A DNA stretch of 21,272 nt from JBOHPP01 sp050731755 (GTDB lineage: Bacteria > Methylomirabilota > Methylomirabilia > Rokubacteriales > CSP1-6): NCBI GenBank assembly GCA_050731755.1, contig JBOHPP010000246.1:1-21272 (forward strand), written 5' to 3'. The first letter of the stretch is position 1. Each line of letters starts with the position of its first letter. The position numbers were made by a program, and so were the translations under genes. Shown in pieces: positions 7,589 through 13,958 of this stretch. The notes under the pieces were generated by a model. It worked only from the letters and a program-made list of their open reading frames with translations, searched no databases and was not told the origin of the DNA.

Positions 7589-8335
7589 TTGAGTCGCCTC
7601 GAGCTGCAGTTCCTGGGGTCGGGGGACGCCTTCGGGAGCGGGGGGCGACTGCAGACGTGCCTGCTTCTGCGCGGCGCCGCCGGCGGCAGCGTGCTGATCG
7701 ACTGCGGGGCCTCGTCGCTCATCGCCATGAAGCGGGCCGGCGTCGATCCGTCGTCGATCGAGTGGGTGCTGCTCTCGCACCTGCACGGCGACCACTTCGG
7801 TGGCGTGCCATTCATGGTCCTGGACGGCCAGTTTCGGAAGCGCACGCGGCCGCTGCACGTGGCGGGTCCTCCGGGAGTGGTCGAGCGCGTCGTTGCGGCG
7901 ATGGAGGTGCTGTTCCCCGGTTCATCCACGGCAGCGCGACCGTTCGCGCTGGAGTTTATCGAGCTGAAGGCGCGCCAGCCGACGCCGCTGGGGCCCGCCG
8001 GCGTGACCGCGTTCGAGGTGGCGCACATGAGCGGGGCACCGTCGTACGCGCTCCGTGTGGAGTACGCGGGTAAGACTGTCGCCTACTCGGGCGACACCGA
8101 GTGGACGGACACGCTCGTGGAGGTGGCGGCGGGCGCCGACCTCTTCGTCTGCGAGGCCTACTTCTTCGCCAAGCAGGTCAAGTACCACCTCGACTACCAC
8201 ACGCTGATGAGCCACCGCCCCCGGCTCGCCTGCCGGCGGCTCATCCTCACGCACATGAGCCAGGAGATGCTCGACCGCGGCGCCGAGGTCGAGACGGAGC
8301 GGGCCGACGACCTCAAGGTCATCGGCCTTTCGTGA
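7589..8335 (+). CDS. Metallo-beta-lactamase-fold hydrolase (RNase Z/phosphodiesterase-like)
   Basis: 248 residues from a TTG at 7589, four bases after the previous stop; the recognisable fold begins at once (LELQFLGSGDAF). Metal-binding residues of the superfamily are present: His64-x-His66-x-Asp68-His69 (SHLHGDH), His146 (EVAHMSG), Asp169 (YSGDTEW) and His222 (LTHMS). The FLGSGDAF start and the HMSGAPS and SGDTE elements are closest to the RNase Z/PhnP-like phosphodiesterase group of this fold; the long exosite arm of tRNase Z is not evident. The substrate is unknown. The stop overlaps the next ATG (ATGA), which couples it to the SdhD-like gene. Confidence 0.85.
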   Translation: MSRLELQFLGSGDAFGSGGRLQTCLLLRGAAGGSVLIDCGASSLIAMKRAGVDPSSIEWVLLSHLHGDHFGGVPFMVLDGQFRKRTRPLHVAGPPGVVERVVAAMEVLFPGSSTAARPFALEFIELKARQPTPLGPAGVTAFEVAHMSGAPSYALRVEYAGKTVAYSGDTEWTDTLVEVAAGADLFVCEAYFFAKQVKYHLDYHTLMSHRPRLACRRLILTHMSQEMLDRGAEVETERADDLKVIGLS

Positions 8336-8655
8336 TGGAGCCGAAGGTCCTCAAACGGGAGTGGATGAACGTCGAGGGCTGGCGCGACACCAAGGCCGGC
8401 ATGTGGGCCTGGCTCATCCAGCGGGCGGCGGCCGTGCTCTTGCTGGTGGTGATCGCGCTCCACCTGGCCAACCCGTTTCGGCGAGAGGTGCAGGCCGCAC
8501 TGCTGGCGCTGGCCCTGGTCCACGCGCTCCTCGGCGTGCGCTCGCTGCTCCTCGACTTCGGCCTGCCGCTGCGCTGGCACCGCGCGCTCTTCGTGCTCGC
8601 CCTGCTCCTGGCCGGCGTGATCTTCGCCGCCGTCTGGACCTGGCGCTGGTACTGA
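8335..8655 (+). CDS. sdhD: SdhD-like succinate dehydrogenase membrane anchor
   Basis: 106 residues from ATG 8335, which overlaps the upstream stop by 1 base. There are three membrane spans (about 23-45, 53-74, 83-103) after a short charged N-terminus, the size and layout of SdhD/SdhC anchors. The second span reads LVHALLGVRSLLLDFG; His63 corresponds to the haem-ligand histidine and the LLLD element to the quinone-site end of SdhD. His43 in span 1 is a second possible ligand. No partner cytochrome subunit is adjacent. The flavoprotein at 2498 and the iron-sulfur protein at 13136 are candidates for the same complex. The assignment is moderate because small anchors diverge quickly. Confidence 0.68.
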   Translation: MEPKVLKREWMNVEGWRDTKAGMWAWLIQRAAAVLLLVVIALHLANPFRREVQAALLALALVHALLGVRSLLLDFGLPLRWHRALFVLALLLAGVIFAAVWTWRWY

Positions 8656-8683
8656 GAGGCTCGGCGCGATTTGAGGAGACGAC

Positions 8684-8876
8684 ATGGCGACCAAGTACGA
8701 TCTCGAGAGGTGGCTGGTCGAGGCCCTCAAGGCAGTCCGGAGACCTTCTCTTCACCTGGCAGTACGACATTCGGTGGGCCGCCACACGTCTAAGGGAAGG
8801 AGGGATTCTTCGGCCCGTGGCCGTTTCCCCTCACGGTCGCTGGGAGCTTGCGCGTTCGCGCGGTCGATCGCGTTGA
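8684..8876 (+). pseudogene. Broken small conserved gene (deletion plus frameshift)
   Basis: A good Shine-Dalgarno (GAGGAG, 8673-8678) precedes ATG 8684 and 16 plausible residues (ATKYDLERWLVEALKA). Near 8731-8738 the sense switches to another frame that continues with SGDLLFTWQYDIRWAATRLRE and then SPHGRWELA, ending at the TGA 8874-8876. The two blocks read as the N- and C-terminal parts of one small, probably winged-helix-like protein, with an internal stretch missing. The original frame instead runs on as low-complexity Arg/Ser-rich sequence to 8896. I do not recognise a named function, and the size of the missing piece is a guess (about 20-25 residues). Confidence 0.6.
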
Positions 8877-8900
8877 ATCATCGAGCGGAGAGGTAGCAAC

Positions 8901-9089
8901 ATAGCGAGTCAGCTCGGATGGCAGCCGACCCGACCCGAAACGCTCGTCGCCGATACAATTGGCTTTCTGAGGATCGCTGGCAAAATGCTTGAGCAGGCAG
9001 GCATGATCTCCAGCGCAGAGCTCGTAAGCGCATCGCTTACGAGCGCCCGCCGAGATTTCGAAACGCTCTGGACCGAGGGATCAACGTGA
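8901..9089 (+). other. Start-less 62-codon ORF, possible decayed or non-canonically started small gene
   Basis: The frame is open from the TGA at 8876 to a TGA at 9087-9089 without any ATG/GTG/TTG until an internal ATG (codon 29). A Shine-Dalgarno-like GGAGAGG (8887-8893) stands 7 nt before an ATA at 8901, where a start would be expected. The product is plausibly helical (ETLVADTIGFLRIAGKMLEQ, then SAELVSAS and ARRDFETLW). Its stop overlaps the GTG start of the dehalogenase in a GTGA junction, as real coupled genes do elsewhere here. Codons such as ATA, ACA, ATT and AGT are unlike the neighbours. Either a degraded gene, an ATA-initiated gene, or chance. Confidence 0.3.
9020..9044. repeat. Perfect 11-bp inverted repeat with 3-base loop
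   Basis: GCTCGTAAGCG (9020-9030), loop CAT, then CGCTTACGAGC (9034-9044): 11 of 11 positions pair. It ends 41 bp before the GTG start of the haloalkane dehalogenase. No T-run follows on either strand, so it is not a classical terminator. It could be an operator, an mRNA leader hairpin or a decayed element end. Confidence 0.75.
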
Positions 9090-9952
9090 TCTCTGGACGC
9101 AACCCTCATCGGCTACAGCGTGTCAGTGTGCTCGACAGCGAGATGGCCTATGTGAACATCGGCCGAGGTGCGCCGCTTGTCTTCCTCCATGGCAACCCGA
9201 CGTCCTCCTATCTCTGGCGGGACGTCATCACGCATGTCGAACCGGTGGGCCATTGCCTGGCCCCGGACCTCATCGGCATGGGCGCCTCGGGCAAGAACCC
9301 GAAGGGCGTCTATCGCTTCGTGGACCACGCCCGCTATCTCGACGCTTGGTTCGAGGCACTGGCGCTCCGGGACGTCACGCTGGTCGTGCACGACTGGGGC
9401 TCGGCGCTCGGCTTCTGGTGGGCCCAGCGCCATCCCGACCGCCTGCGGGGCCTCGCGTACATGGAGGCGATCGTGCGACCGGTGAGCTGGGCGGAGTGGC
9501 CGGAGAACGCTCGGAAGATCTTCCAGACGATGCGCTCGCCGGCCGGCGAGGAGCTCGTCCTCCAGAAGAACGTGTTCGTCGAGCGCATCCTGCCGGCCAG
9601 CGTCATGCGGACGCTGACCGACGAAGAGATGGACGCGTACCGGCGGCCGTGGCGGGAACCCGGCGAGTCACGTCGCCCCGTGCTCCAGTGGCCACGCGAG
9701 ATCCCCATCGACGGCGAGCCCGCCGACGTGGCGGCCATCGTCGACGGCTACGCCCGCTGGTTGGCCACCAGTCCCGTGCCGAAGCTCTTCGTCAACGCCG
9801 AGCCGGGCTCGATCCTGGTGGGTGCCCAGCGCGACTTCTGCCGCCGGTGGCCCAACCAGCAGGAGGTCACCGTCCGAGGGCTCCACTTCGTTCAGGAGGA
9901 TTCGCCAGCCGAGATCGGCCGGGCCGTGGCCGACTTCGTCCGGAGCCTCTGA
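9086..9952 (+). CDS. dhaA: Haloalkane dehalogenase, HLD-II (LinB/DhaA) type
   Basis: 288 residues from GTG 9086. This alpha/beta hydrolase has the full haloalkane dehalogenase signature: FLHGNPTSSYLWR with halide-stabilising Asn37, VVHDWGSALGF with nucleophile Asp103 and second halide-binding Trp104, catalytic acid Glu127 in YMEAIVRP, and catalytic His267 in GLHFVQEDSP. Glu after the sixth strand is the HLD-II arrangement, and the cap region (VLQKNVFVERILP, RPVLQWPREIPIDG) strongly resembles LinB. The enzyme hydrolyses carbon-halogen bonds of haloalkanes to alcohol plus halide in the cytosol. The natural substrate is unknown; related proteins occur widely in bacteria not known for pollutant degradation. 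It lies alone, convergent with the amidohydrolase (13 bp between the ends), after a decayed patch with a strong hairpin that might regulate it. Confidence 0.92.
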   Translation: MISGRNPHRLQRVSVLDSEMAYVNIGRGAPLVFLHGNPTSSYLWRDVITHVEPVGHCLAPDLIGMGASGKNPKGVYRFVDHARYLDAWFEALALRDVTLVVHDWGSALGFWWAQRHPDRLRGLAYMEAIVRPVSWAEWPENARKIFQTMRSPAGEELVLQKNVFVERILPASVMRTLTDEEMDAYRRPWREPGESRRPVLQWPREIPIDGEPADVAAIVDGYARWLATSPVPKLFVNAEPGSILVGAQRDFCRRWPNQQEVTVRGLHFVQEDSPAEIGRAVADFVRSL

Positions 9953-9965
9953 TCGTCGGCGGGCC

Positions 9966-11087
9966 TCAGCCGCTCATCCCGTACAGCCGCGCGCAGTTGT
10001 CCCAGAGGATCTTCCGCTTCGTCTTCTCCGCGAGCGGCAGCTTCAGAAAGTGCGCCGTCGCCTCGGGATACTTGGTGTCGTAGTGTGGGTAATCGGTGGA
10101 GAAGACGAAGCAGTCGGTGTCGCAGAGCTCCACGGCGTGCCGGGCCGGCCATTCCTCGCATTCGAGCGAGACCCAGCACTGGCGATAGAAGTACTCGCTC
10201 GGCCGCCGCGTCACCGCCGCGTTCTCGTACTTGCCGGGGTTTTCCCAGTGCTCGTCGAGCCGCCAGAGCCAGAACGGGAGCCAGGAACCGTTGCCCTCCA
10301 GGAACGCGACCTTGAGCTGCGGGAACCGGGCCAGGACGCCGCCCAGCGTCATCGCCTCCACCGCGAGCATCTGTTCCATGCTGTGCGAGCAGGCGTGCTG
10401 GAGGGCGAAGTGGTCGCCACCGAAGCGGTCGGCGCCGACCGTGGGCATGTGGGACGCTACCCCTTCGTGGAATCCGACGGGCACGCCGAGGTCCTGGACC
10501 GCCGCCCACAGGGGGTCGAAGTCCGGCTGGTGCCAGTAGACTCCTGGGCGCGGCGGGTTGGGGCGCAGGAAGATGGCCTTGAAGCCGAGCGCCTCGACCG
10601 CCCGGCGCGCCTCGCGGATCGAGCGGTCAAGGTCCTGGATCGGGAGCATGGCCGCGCCATACATGCGCCGGGGGTCGCCCGCCTGGCAGAAGTCGGCGAG
10701 CCAGTCGTTGTAGGCGCGGGCGATCGCCTCGGAGAACTCGGGCTCCATGTCCGGGAAGCTGTTCACGAAGAGACCGCGGGAGGGGTAAAGGACCGTGACG
10801 TCGATGCCTTCGCGATCCATGGCGCCGAGCTGCGCGACGGCGTCGAAGCCCCGCGCAATGTCCTCGGCGAAGCGGTCGAGGCCACTACGAAACGACACGC
10901 GCGCAATCCGGGCCGAGAGCTGGAAGGCGTCGGTCCCGTCAACGATGACCCCGACGTCCGTGGCCTTCCGCGTGGATCCCCGTGGGGCGCGGTGCTTGAA
11001 GCGCCTGTCGATGTAGCGCTCCCAGAGATCCACGGGTTCCATCACGTGCATGTCGCTGTCGAAGACCTTGAAGCCATCCTTGGCCAT
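9966..11087 (-). CDS. Amidohydrolase-2 (ACMSD-like) family metal-dependent hydrolase
   Basis: 373 residues; the start is supported by GAGAGGAGA (11104-11096) eight bases before the ATG. The N-terminal FDSDMHVMEP gives the Asp-x-His metal motif (Asp12, His14) of the amidohydrolase-2 TIM barrel. GFHEG and HACSHSMEQ supply further histidines, FLEGNGSWLPFWLWRLDEHW is a typical late-barrel segment, and STDYPHYD provides the last metal-binding Asp (Asp332). Members hydrolyse or decarboxylate small aromatic or cyclic acids, as ACMSD and gamma-resorcylate decarboxylase do; the true substrate here cannot be read from sequence. It lies downstream of a metallo-hydrolase pseudogene and a peptide-type binding protein on the same strand, probably one transcription unit from 13101. 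Confidence 0.88.
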   Translation of the reverse strand: MAKDGFKVFDSDMHVMEPVDLWERYIDRRFKHRAPRGSTRKATDVGVIVDGTDAFQLSARIARVSFRSGLDRFAEDIARGFDAVAQLGAMDREGIDVTVLYPSRGLFVNSFPDMEPEFSEAIARAYNDWLADFCQAGDPRRMYGAAMLPIQDLDRSIREARRAVEALGFKAIFLRPNPPRPGVYWHQPDFDPLWAAVQDLGVPVGFHEGVASHMPTVGADRFGGDHFALQHACSHSMEQMLAVEAMTLGGVLARFPQLKVAFLEGNGSWLPFWLWRLDEHWENPGKYENAAVTRRPSEYFYRQCWVSLECEEWPARHAVELCDTDCFVFSTDYPHYDTKYPEATAHFLKLPLAEKTKRKILWDNCARLYGMSG

Positions 11088-11123
11088 GGCGCTGTTCTCC
11101 TCTCGTGCTCCGGCGGGCGGCGT

Positions 11124-11452
11124 TTAGAAGAGGAACGTGGTCCCGATCGAGTTCTGCACGAAGGCGCCGGGGCATGGCCGCCACGATGGTGTGGGTCGCT
11201 TTCCAGCCGGTGCAGTGCCCGGGAACGACGACGGCCGGAGCGAACCGCTGGAGCTGCGCGACCGTCCGGGGGATGAGCGGATCGAACAGGCCCCCGGTCA
11301 GGTGGAAGCCCCCGAGCACGGCGTGGATCCGCTCGCCGCCGGCGAGCGCCTGGGCTGGGTGTCGACGGTGTTGTCCATCACCGTCGTCAGCTCGACGCGG
11401 TCGACCTCTGGAGCGCGATCGGGACCGTGCCCCGGTCGCCCGGGCGCTCCAC
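11124..11452 (-). pseudogene. Metallo-beta-lactamase-fold hydrolase pseudogene, multiply disrupted
   Basis: Reading the minus strand from GTG 11452, a short N-terminal piece shifts frame into VDRVELTTVMDNTVDT, the usual beginning of a metallo-hydrolase family related to the dihydropterin-ribofuranosyl-aminobenzene phosphate synthase type. It then jumps directly to IHAVLGGFHLTGG and VVVPGHCTGWKATHTI from the C-terminal part. The central region with the HxHxDH metal site is missing. Near the end an extra C in a CCCC run (about 11170-11174) shifts the frame; correcting it gives the natural ending FVQNSIGTTFLF and the TAA at 11126-11124. About 110 codons of an estimated 260 or more remain, with at least three lesions. 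It sits between the binding protein (2-bp gap) and the amidohydrolase. Confidence 0.72.
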
Positions 11453-11453
11453 T

Positions 11454-13052
11454 CTACTCGGCCAGCCACACCTTCATGAAGGTGTTGTGGTCGTAAACGG
11501 TCGGCGAATTCTTGTAGTTGCGCACGCGCTTGTCCCGGAAGAACCAGCCCTCCACCCACCCCGCGCTCACCGCCGTGGTGTCCTGGGTGAGAAGGTAGCG
11601 CTGGAGCTCGTGGTAGAGCTGCTTGCGCTTCTCGGGGTTCGTCTCCCGGAGGCCGCGGTCGGTGAGATCGTCCACCTTGGCGTCAGACCAGCGTCCGTAG
11701 TTGCTGCCGGACTTGGTCGTGTAGATGAGCCCGAAGACGTCACCGGGATCCGCCGTGACCATGGCGCGATCTTGCGTGGTGATGAACACGAAGTCGCCTT
11801 TACCGTACACCGCGAAGCCGGCCGCGCTCTCGTAGGTTCGGAGCGTGCCGCGGATGCCGATCTTGCGGAGCTGGGCCAGCACCAGCTGGGCCCGGTCGAT
11901 GTACCCGCCGACCGAGCGGACGGCGGCCTCGATGTCGACCCCGTTCGGGTAGTGCTTGTCGACCAGGCGCTTGGCCTCGGCGATGTCCTGATCCTTGGGC
12001 TGCCGGCAGCCGGGCAGCCGGTTGACCTCGTCCAGGGGCAGCGCGAAGTCGCCGGCCAGCTTGGGATCGAGCAGCGCGCAGGGCACGCCGGCGCCCTCCA
12101 GCGTCTTGCTCACCAGCTCTTGCCGGTCGATGGCCAGGTTCACCGCCCGGCGGAGATCGGGATGGTTGAAGGGCGGCTTCTGCGTATGCATGTAGATCAG
12201 GAAGATCGTGTTCAGCGGCGCCTGGTAGATCTCGACCTCCTGGCCGCGGGCGTTCTTGAGCTCGTCGGCCTGGGTCTTCTTCATCGGGGGCCAGGTGTCC
12301 CACAGCACGATGCGGCCGGCCTTGGCGGCCGCGAGCTGGGTGGGCACACCGGTGAGGATGAACTGCTTGACACCGTCGAGGTAAGGCAGCCCGGCGATGA
12401 AGTAGTTCTTGTTCTTCTCCCACTCGATGACGCTGCCCCGCTCGTAGCGCTTGAAGCGGAAGGGACCGGTACCGATCTGGGCCTCCGGCCGCGAGAGGTC
12501 GCCGTACTTGTCCAGCACGTGCTTGGCGGCGATCCGGCACCAGGCCGAGGCGATGTAGGCCACGAACGGCGCGGCCGGGAACTTGAGCTGGAACTGCACG
12601 GTGTGAGGGTCCACCACCTCGACGCTGGCCACCACGGGCTTGAGCATCGAGCCGCAGCGCGGGCTCACGAAGTTCGGGTTGAGGACGCGGTCGAACGAGG
12701 TCTTGACGTCGGCCGCCGTGAACGGCTGGCCGTCGTGCCAGGTGACGCCCTTGCGCAGATGGAACGTATAGCTCCGGCCGTCCGGGGAGGCGGTCCAGCG
12801 CTCGGCCAGATCACCGGTGATCTTGCTCGGCTCGTCGGGGTCGTAGTGCAGCAGCCCGCTGAAGACGCCGGCCGTCGCCTGCTGGACGGAAAGCGGGGAC
12901 TCGGCGTGGATGTCCAGCCGTCCGGGATCGGCATAGTCGTACCAGTTGAGGACGCCGCCATACCGCGGTTTGTCCTGGGCCGCGGCGCCGAGGGCGAGCC
13001 CGAGCGGCAGAAGCAGGGCGAGGACGAGCGAGAGGACCGGCGATTTTCTCAT
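11454..13052 (-). CDS. ABC transporter periplasmic substrate-binding protein, family 5 (peptide/DppA-like)
   Basis: 532 residues from the ATG at 13052, chosen over an upstream extension because GAGGAGG (13065-13059) lies 6 nt before it and the protein then starts with a clean signal peptide (residues 1-25, cleavage after AAA). Family-5 features follow: YGGVLNWYDYADP, LHYDPDEPSKITGDLAERWTASPDGRSYTFHLRKGVTWHDG, FTAADVKTSFDRVLNP, IGTGPFRF, and HPDLRRAVNLAIDRQ. It binds oligopeptides, nickel chelates, sugars or other solutes in the periplasm for an ABC importer. No permease or ATPase genes are in the window, so partner and substrate are unknown; the downstream amidohydrolase suggests an organic-acid or amide-like catabolic context. 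Confidence 0.93.
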   Translation of the reverse strand: MRKSPVLSLVLALLLPLGLALGAAAQDKPRYGGVLNWYDYADPGRLDIHAESPLSVQQATAGVFSGLLHYDPDEPSKITGDLAERWTASPDGRSYTFHLRKGVTWHDGQPFTAADVKTSFDRVLNPNFVSPRCGSMLKPVVASVEVVDPHTVQFQLKFPAAPFVAYIASAWCRIAAKHVLDKYGDLSRPEAQIGTGPFRFKRYERGSVIEWEKNKNYFIAGLPYLDGVKQFILTGVPTQLAAAKAGRIVLWDTWPPMKKTQADELKNARGQEVEIYQAPLNTIFLIYMHTQKPPFNHPDLRRAVNLAIDRQELVSKTLEGAGVPCALLDPKLAGDFALPLDEVNRLPGCRQPKDQDIAEAKRLVDKHYPNGVDIEAAVRSVGGYIDRAQLVLAQLRKIGIRGTLRTYESAAGFAVYGKGDFVFITTQDRAMVTADPGDVFGLIYTTKSGSNYGRWSDAKVDDLTDRGLRETNPEKRKQLYHELQRYLLTQDTTAVSAGWVEGWFFRDKRVRNYKNSPTVYDHNTFMKVWLAE

Positions 13053-13095
13053 GAGGTTCCTCCTCGAGCGGCCGGGTCCGTGGTTGGGTAGCGGG

Positions 13096-13124
13096 ACTAT
13101 AGCGCCAGCCGCCGGGCGAGGCAA
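13096..13124 (-). promoter_or_regulatory. Sigma-70-like promoter for the family-5 binding protein
   Basis: On the minus strand TTGCCT (13124-13119) and TATAGT (13101-13096) are separated by exactly 17 bases, matching 4/6 and 5/6 of the consensus hexamers. The predicted start is near 13089, leaving a leader of roughly 37 nt that contains the GAGGAGG ribosome-binding site. It lies in the 83-bp divergent gap to the sdhB-like gene. Confidence 0.6.
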
Positions 13125-13131
13125 CCGGGCG

Positions 13132-13137
13132 TAAGAT
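13132..13137 (+). promoter_or_regulatory. Possible -10 element TAAGAT ahead of sdhB
   Basis: TAAGAT matches 4/6 of the -10 consensus and overlaps the first possible ATG (13136). It would place transcription start at about 13144-13145, on the next in-frame ATG (13145), suggesting leaderless translation. A similar TAAGAT stands at 1869-1874, about 12 bp before the thioredoxin ATG. No good -35 is seen in either case. Confidence 0.25.
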
Positions 13138-13888
13138 GTCGGCGATGACGATGCTCCGCGTTTTCCGCTGGACGCCCGCGGACGGGCCACGCTGGCAGGA
13201 GTATTCGGTGGCGGCAGGAGCCGACACCACGGTGCTCGATGCGCTGGTCGCGATCCAGCGCAGCCAGGACCCGACGCTGGCCTTCCGCTACGCCTGCCGG
13301 GTGGGCATGTGCGGTTCCTGCGGCATGGTGGTGAATGGTCGCGAACGCTGGGCCTGCCGCACGCGCCTGCAGACGCTGGGCCCTGGTCCGATCGTGGTGC
13401 GGCCACTCTACCATTTTCCGCTCCTGCGGGACCTGGTCGTCGACATGGGGCGGTTCAATGCCGGGTTGCGTGCGGTGGGTGCCGCCTTCCGTCCGGCACC
13501 GGCGCCCACGCCCTACGCGGTGATCTCCAGCGACGCGCCGGAGCGGCGCGAGATCGACGCGACCATCGAGTGCATCGGCTGCGGCCTGTGCGTCTCCGCG
13601 TGCACGATGGTCGCCCACAACCCGCGCTTTCCCGGCCCGGCCGCGCTGAACCGCGCCTTCACGCTGCAGCGCGACTCCCGCGACGATGGCGCCGACGAAC
13701 GATGGTCGGTGCTGCTCGGAGAAGACGCGCTGGCCCGCTGCCACGGGCAGGGCAACTGCACCGAGGTGTGTCCCATGGGGCTGAGCCCGGCCGGGGCCAT
13801 CATCCGGCTGCGCCAGATGGGGACGCGACGACTTCTCGGCCGCGCGCTGGGGCGCGTGTCCTTGACGTCCCGCCGCACGCGGCGGTAG
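13136..13888 (+). CDS. sdhB: Succinate dehydrogenase/fumarate reductase iron-sulfur subunit (SdhB)
   Basis: 250 residues from ATG 13136; ATG 13145 (MTMLRVFRW) is an equally good start. All cluster ligands are present with spacing like E. coli SdhB: [2Fe-2S] Cys54, Cys59, Cys62, Cys73; [4Fe-4S] Cys145, Cys148, Cys151, Cys211; [3Fe-4S] Cys155, Cys201, Cys207 (motifs CRVGMCGSC, CIGCGLCVSAC, CHGQGNCTEVCP). It passes electrons between the flavin and the membrane quinone site. It is separated from its flavoprotein: the b558-type SdhA begins only at 21174, while the variant flavoprotein at 2498 lacks an adjacent SdhB. It is transcribed divergently from the binding protein and lies 70 bp before aconitase. 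The C-terminal tail is rich in Arg. Confidence 0.93.
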   Translation: MSAMTMLRVFRWTPADGPRWQEYSVAAGADTTVLDALVAIQRSQDPTLAFRYACRVGMCGSCGMVVNGRERWACRTRLQTLGPGPIVVRPLYHFPLLRDLVVDMGRFNAGLRAVGAAFRPAPAPTPYAVISSDAPERREIDATIECIGCGLCVSACTMVAHNPRFPGPAALNRAFTLQRDSRDDGADERWSVLLGEDALARCHGQGNCTEVCPMGLSPAGAIIRLRQMGTRRLLGRALGRVSLTSRRTRR

Positions 13889-13891
13889 AGT
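13862..13891 (+). promoter_or_regulatory. Sigma-70-like promoter for aconitase and downstream TCA genes
   Basis: TTGACG (13862-13867, 5/6) and TAGAGT (13886-13891, 4/6) are separated by 18 bases, and the -10 overlaps the sdhB stop codon. The predicted start near 13898 gives a leader of about 60 nt containing the inverted repeat 13907-13936 and the Shine-Dalgarno of aconitase. Confidence 0.5.
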
Positions 13892-13906
13892 TATTCGTCA
13901 CGTGCG

Positions 13907-13936
13907 CGCCTCCCGCTCGACGCCGGGTGGGAGGCG
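13907..13936 (+). promoter_or_regulatory. Leader hairpin upstream of aconitase
   Basis: CGCCTCCC (13907-13914) pairs perfectly with GGGAGGCG (13929-13936). A weak T-containing stretch (TTCGTTT) follows at 13941-13947. It could be a weak terminator after sdhB, an attenuator or an mRNA-stability element; its position inside the predicted leader favours the latter two. The Shine-Dalgarno GGGAGGG lies just downstream at 13948-13954. Confidence 0.5.
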
Positions 13937-13958
13937 AACGTTCGTTTGGGAGGGTTCG

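Noticed and set aside
8953..8958. TACAAT as a -10 element for the dehalogenase
   Set aside because: A 5/6 match to the -10, but no acceptable -35 lies 16-18 bases upstream; not listed as a promoter.
9953..9965. Possible bidirectional terminator between the convergent dehalogenase and amidohydrolase genes
   Set aside because: The 13-bp gap has no convincing stem and no T-run on either strand.
9822..11276. 484-codon plus-strand frame opposite the amidohydrolase
   Set aside because: Same reason: composition is typical of antisense high-GC sequence, and the minus-strand gene has clear metal motifs and a ribosome-binding site.
11427..13091. 554-codon plus-strand frame opposite the binding protein
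   Set aside because: It is antisense to a gene with signal peptide, family motifs and promoter; the product is a Val/Leu/Gly/Asp/Arg-rich shadow without motifs.
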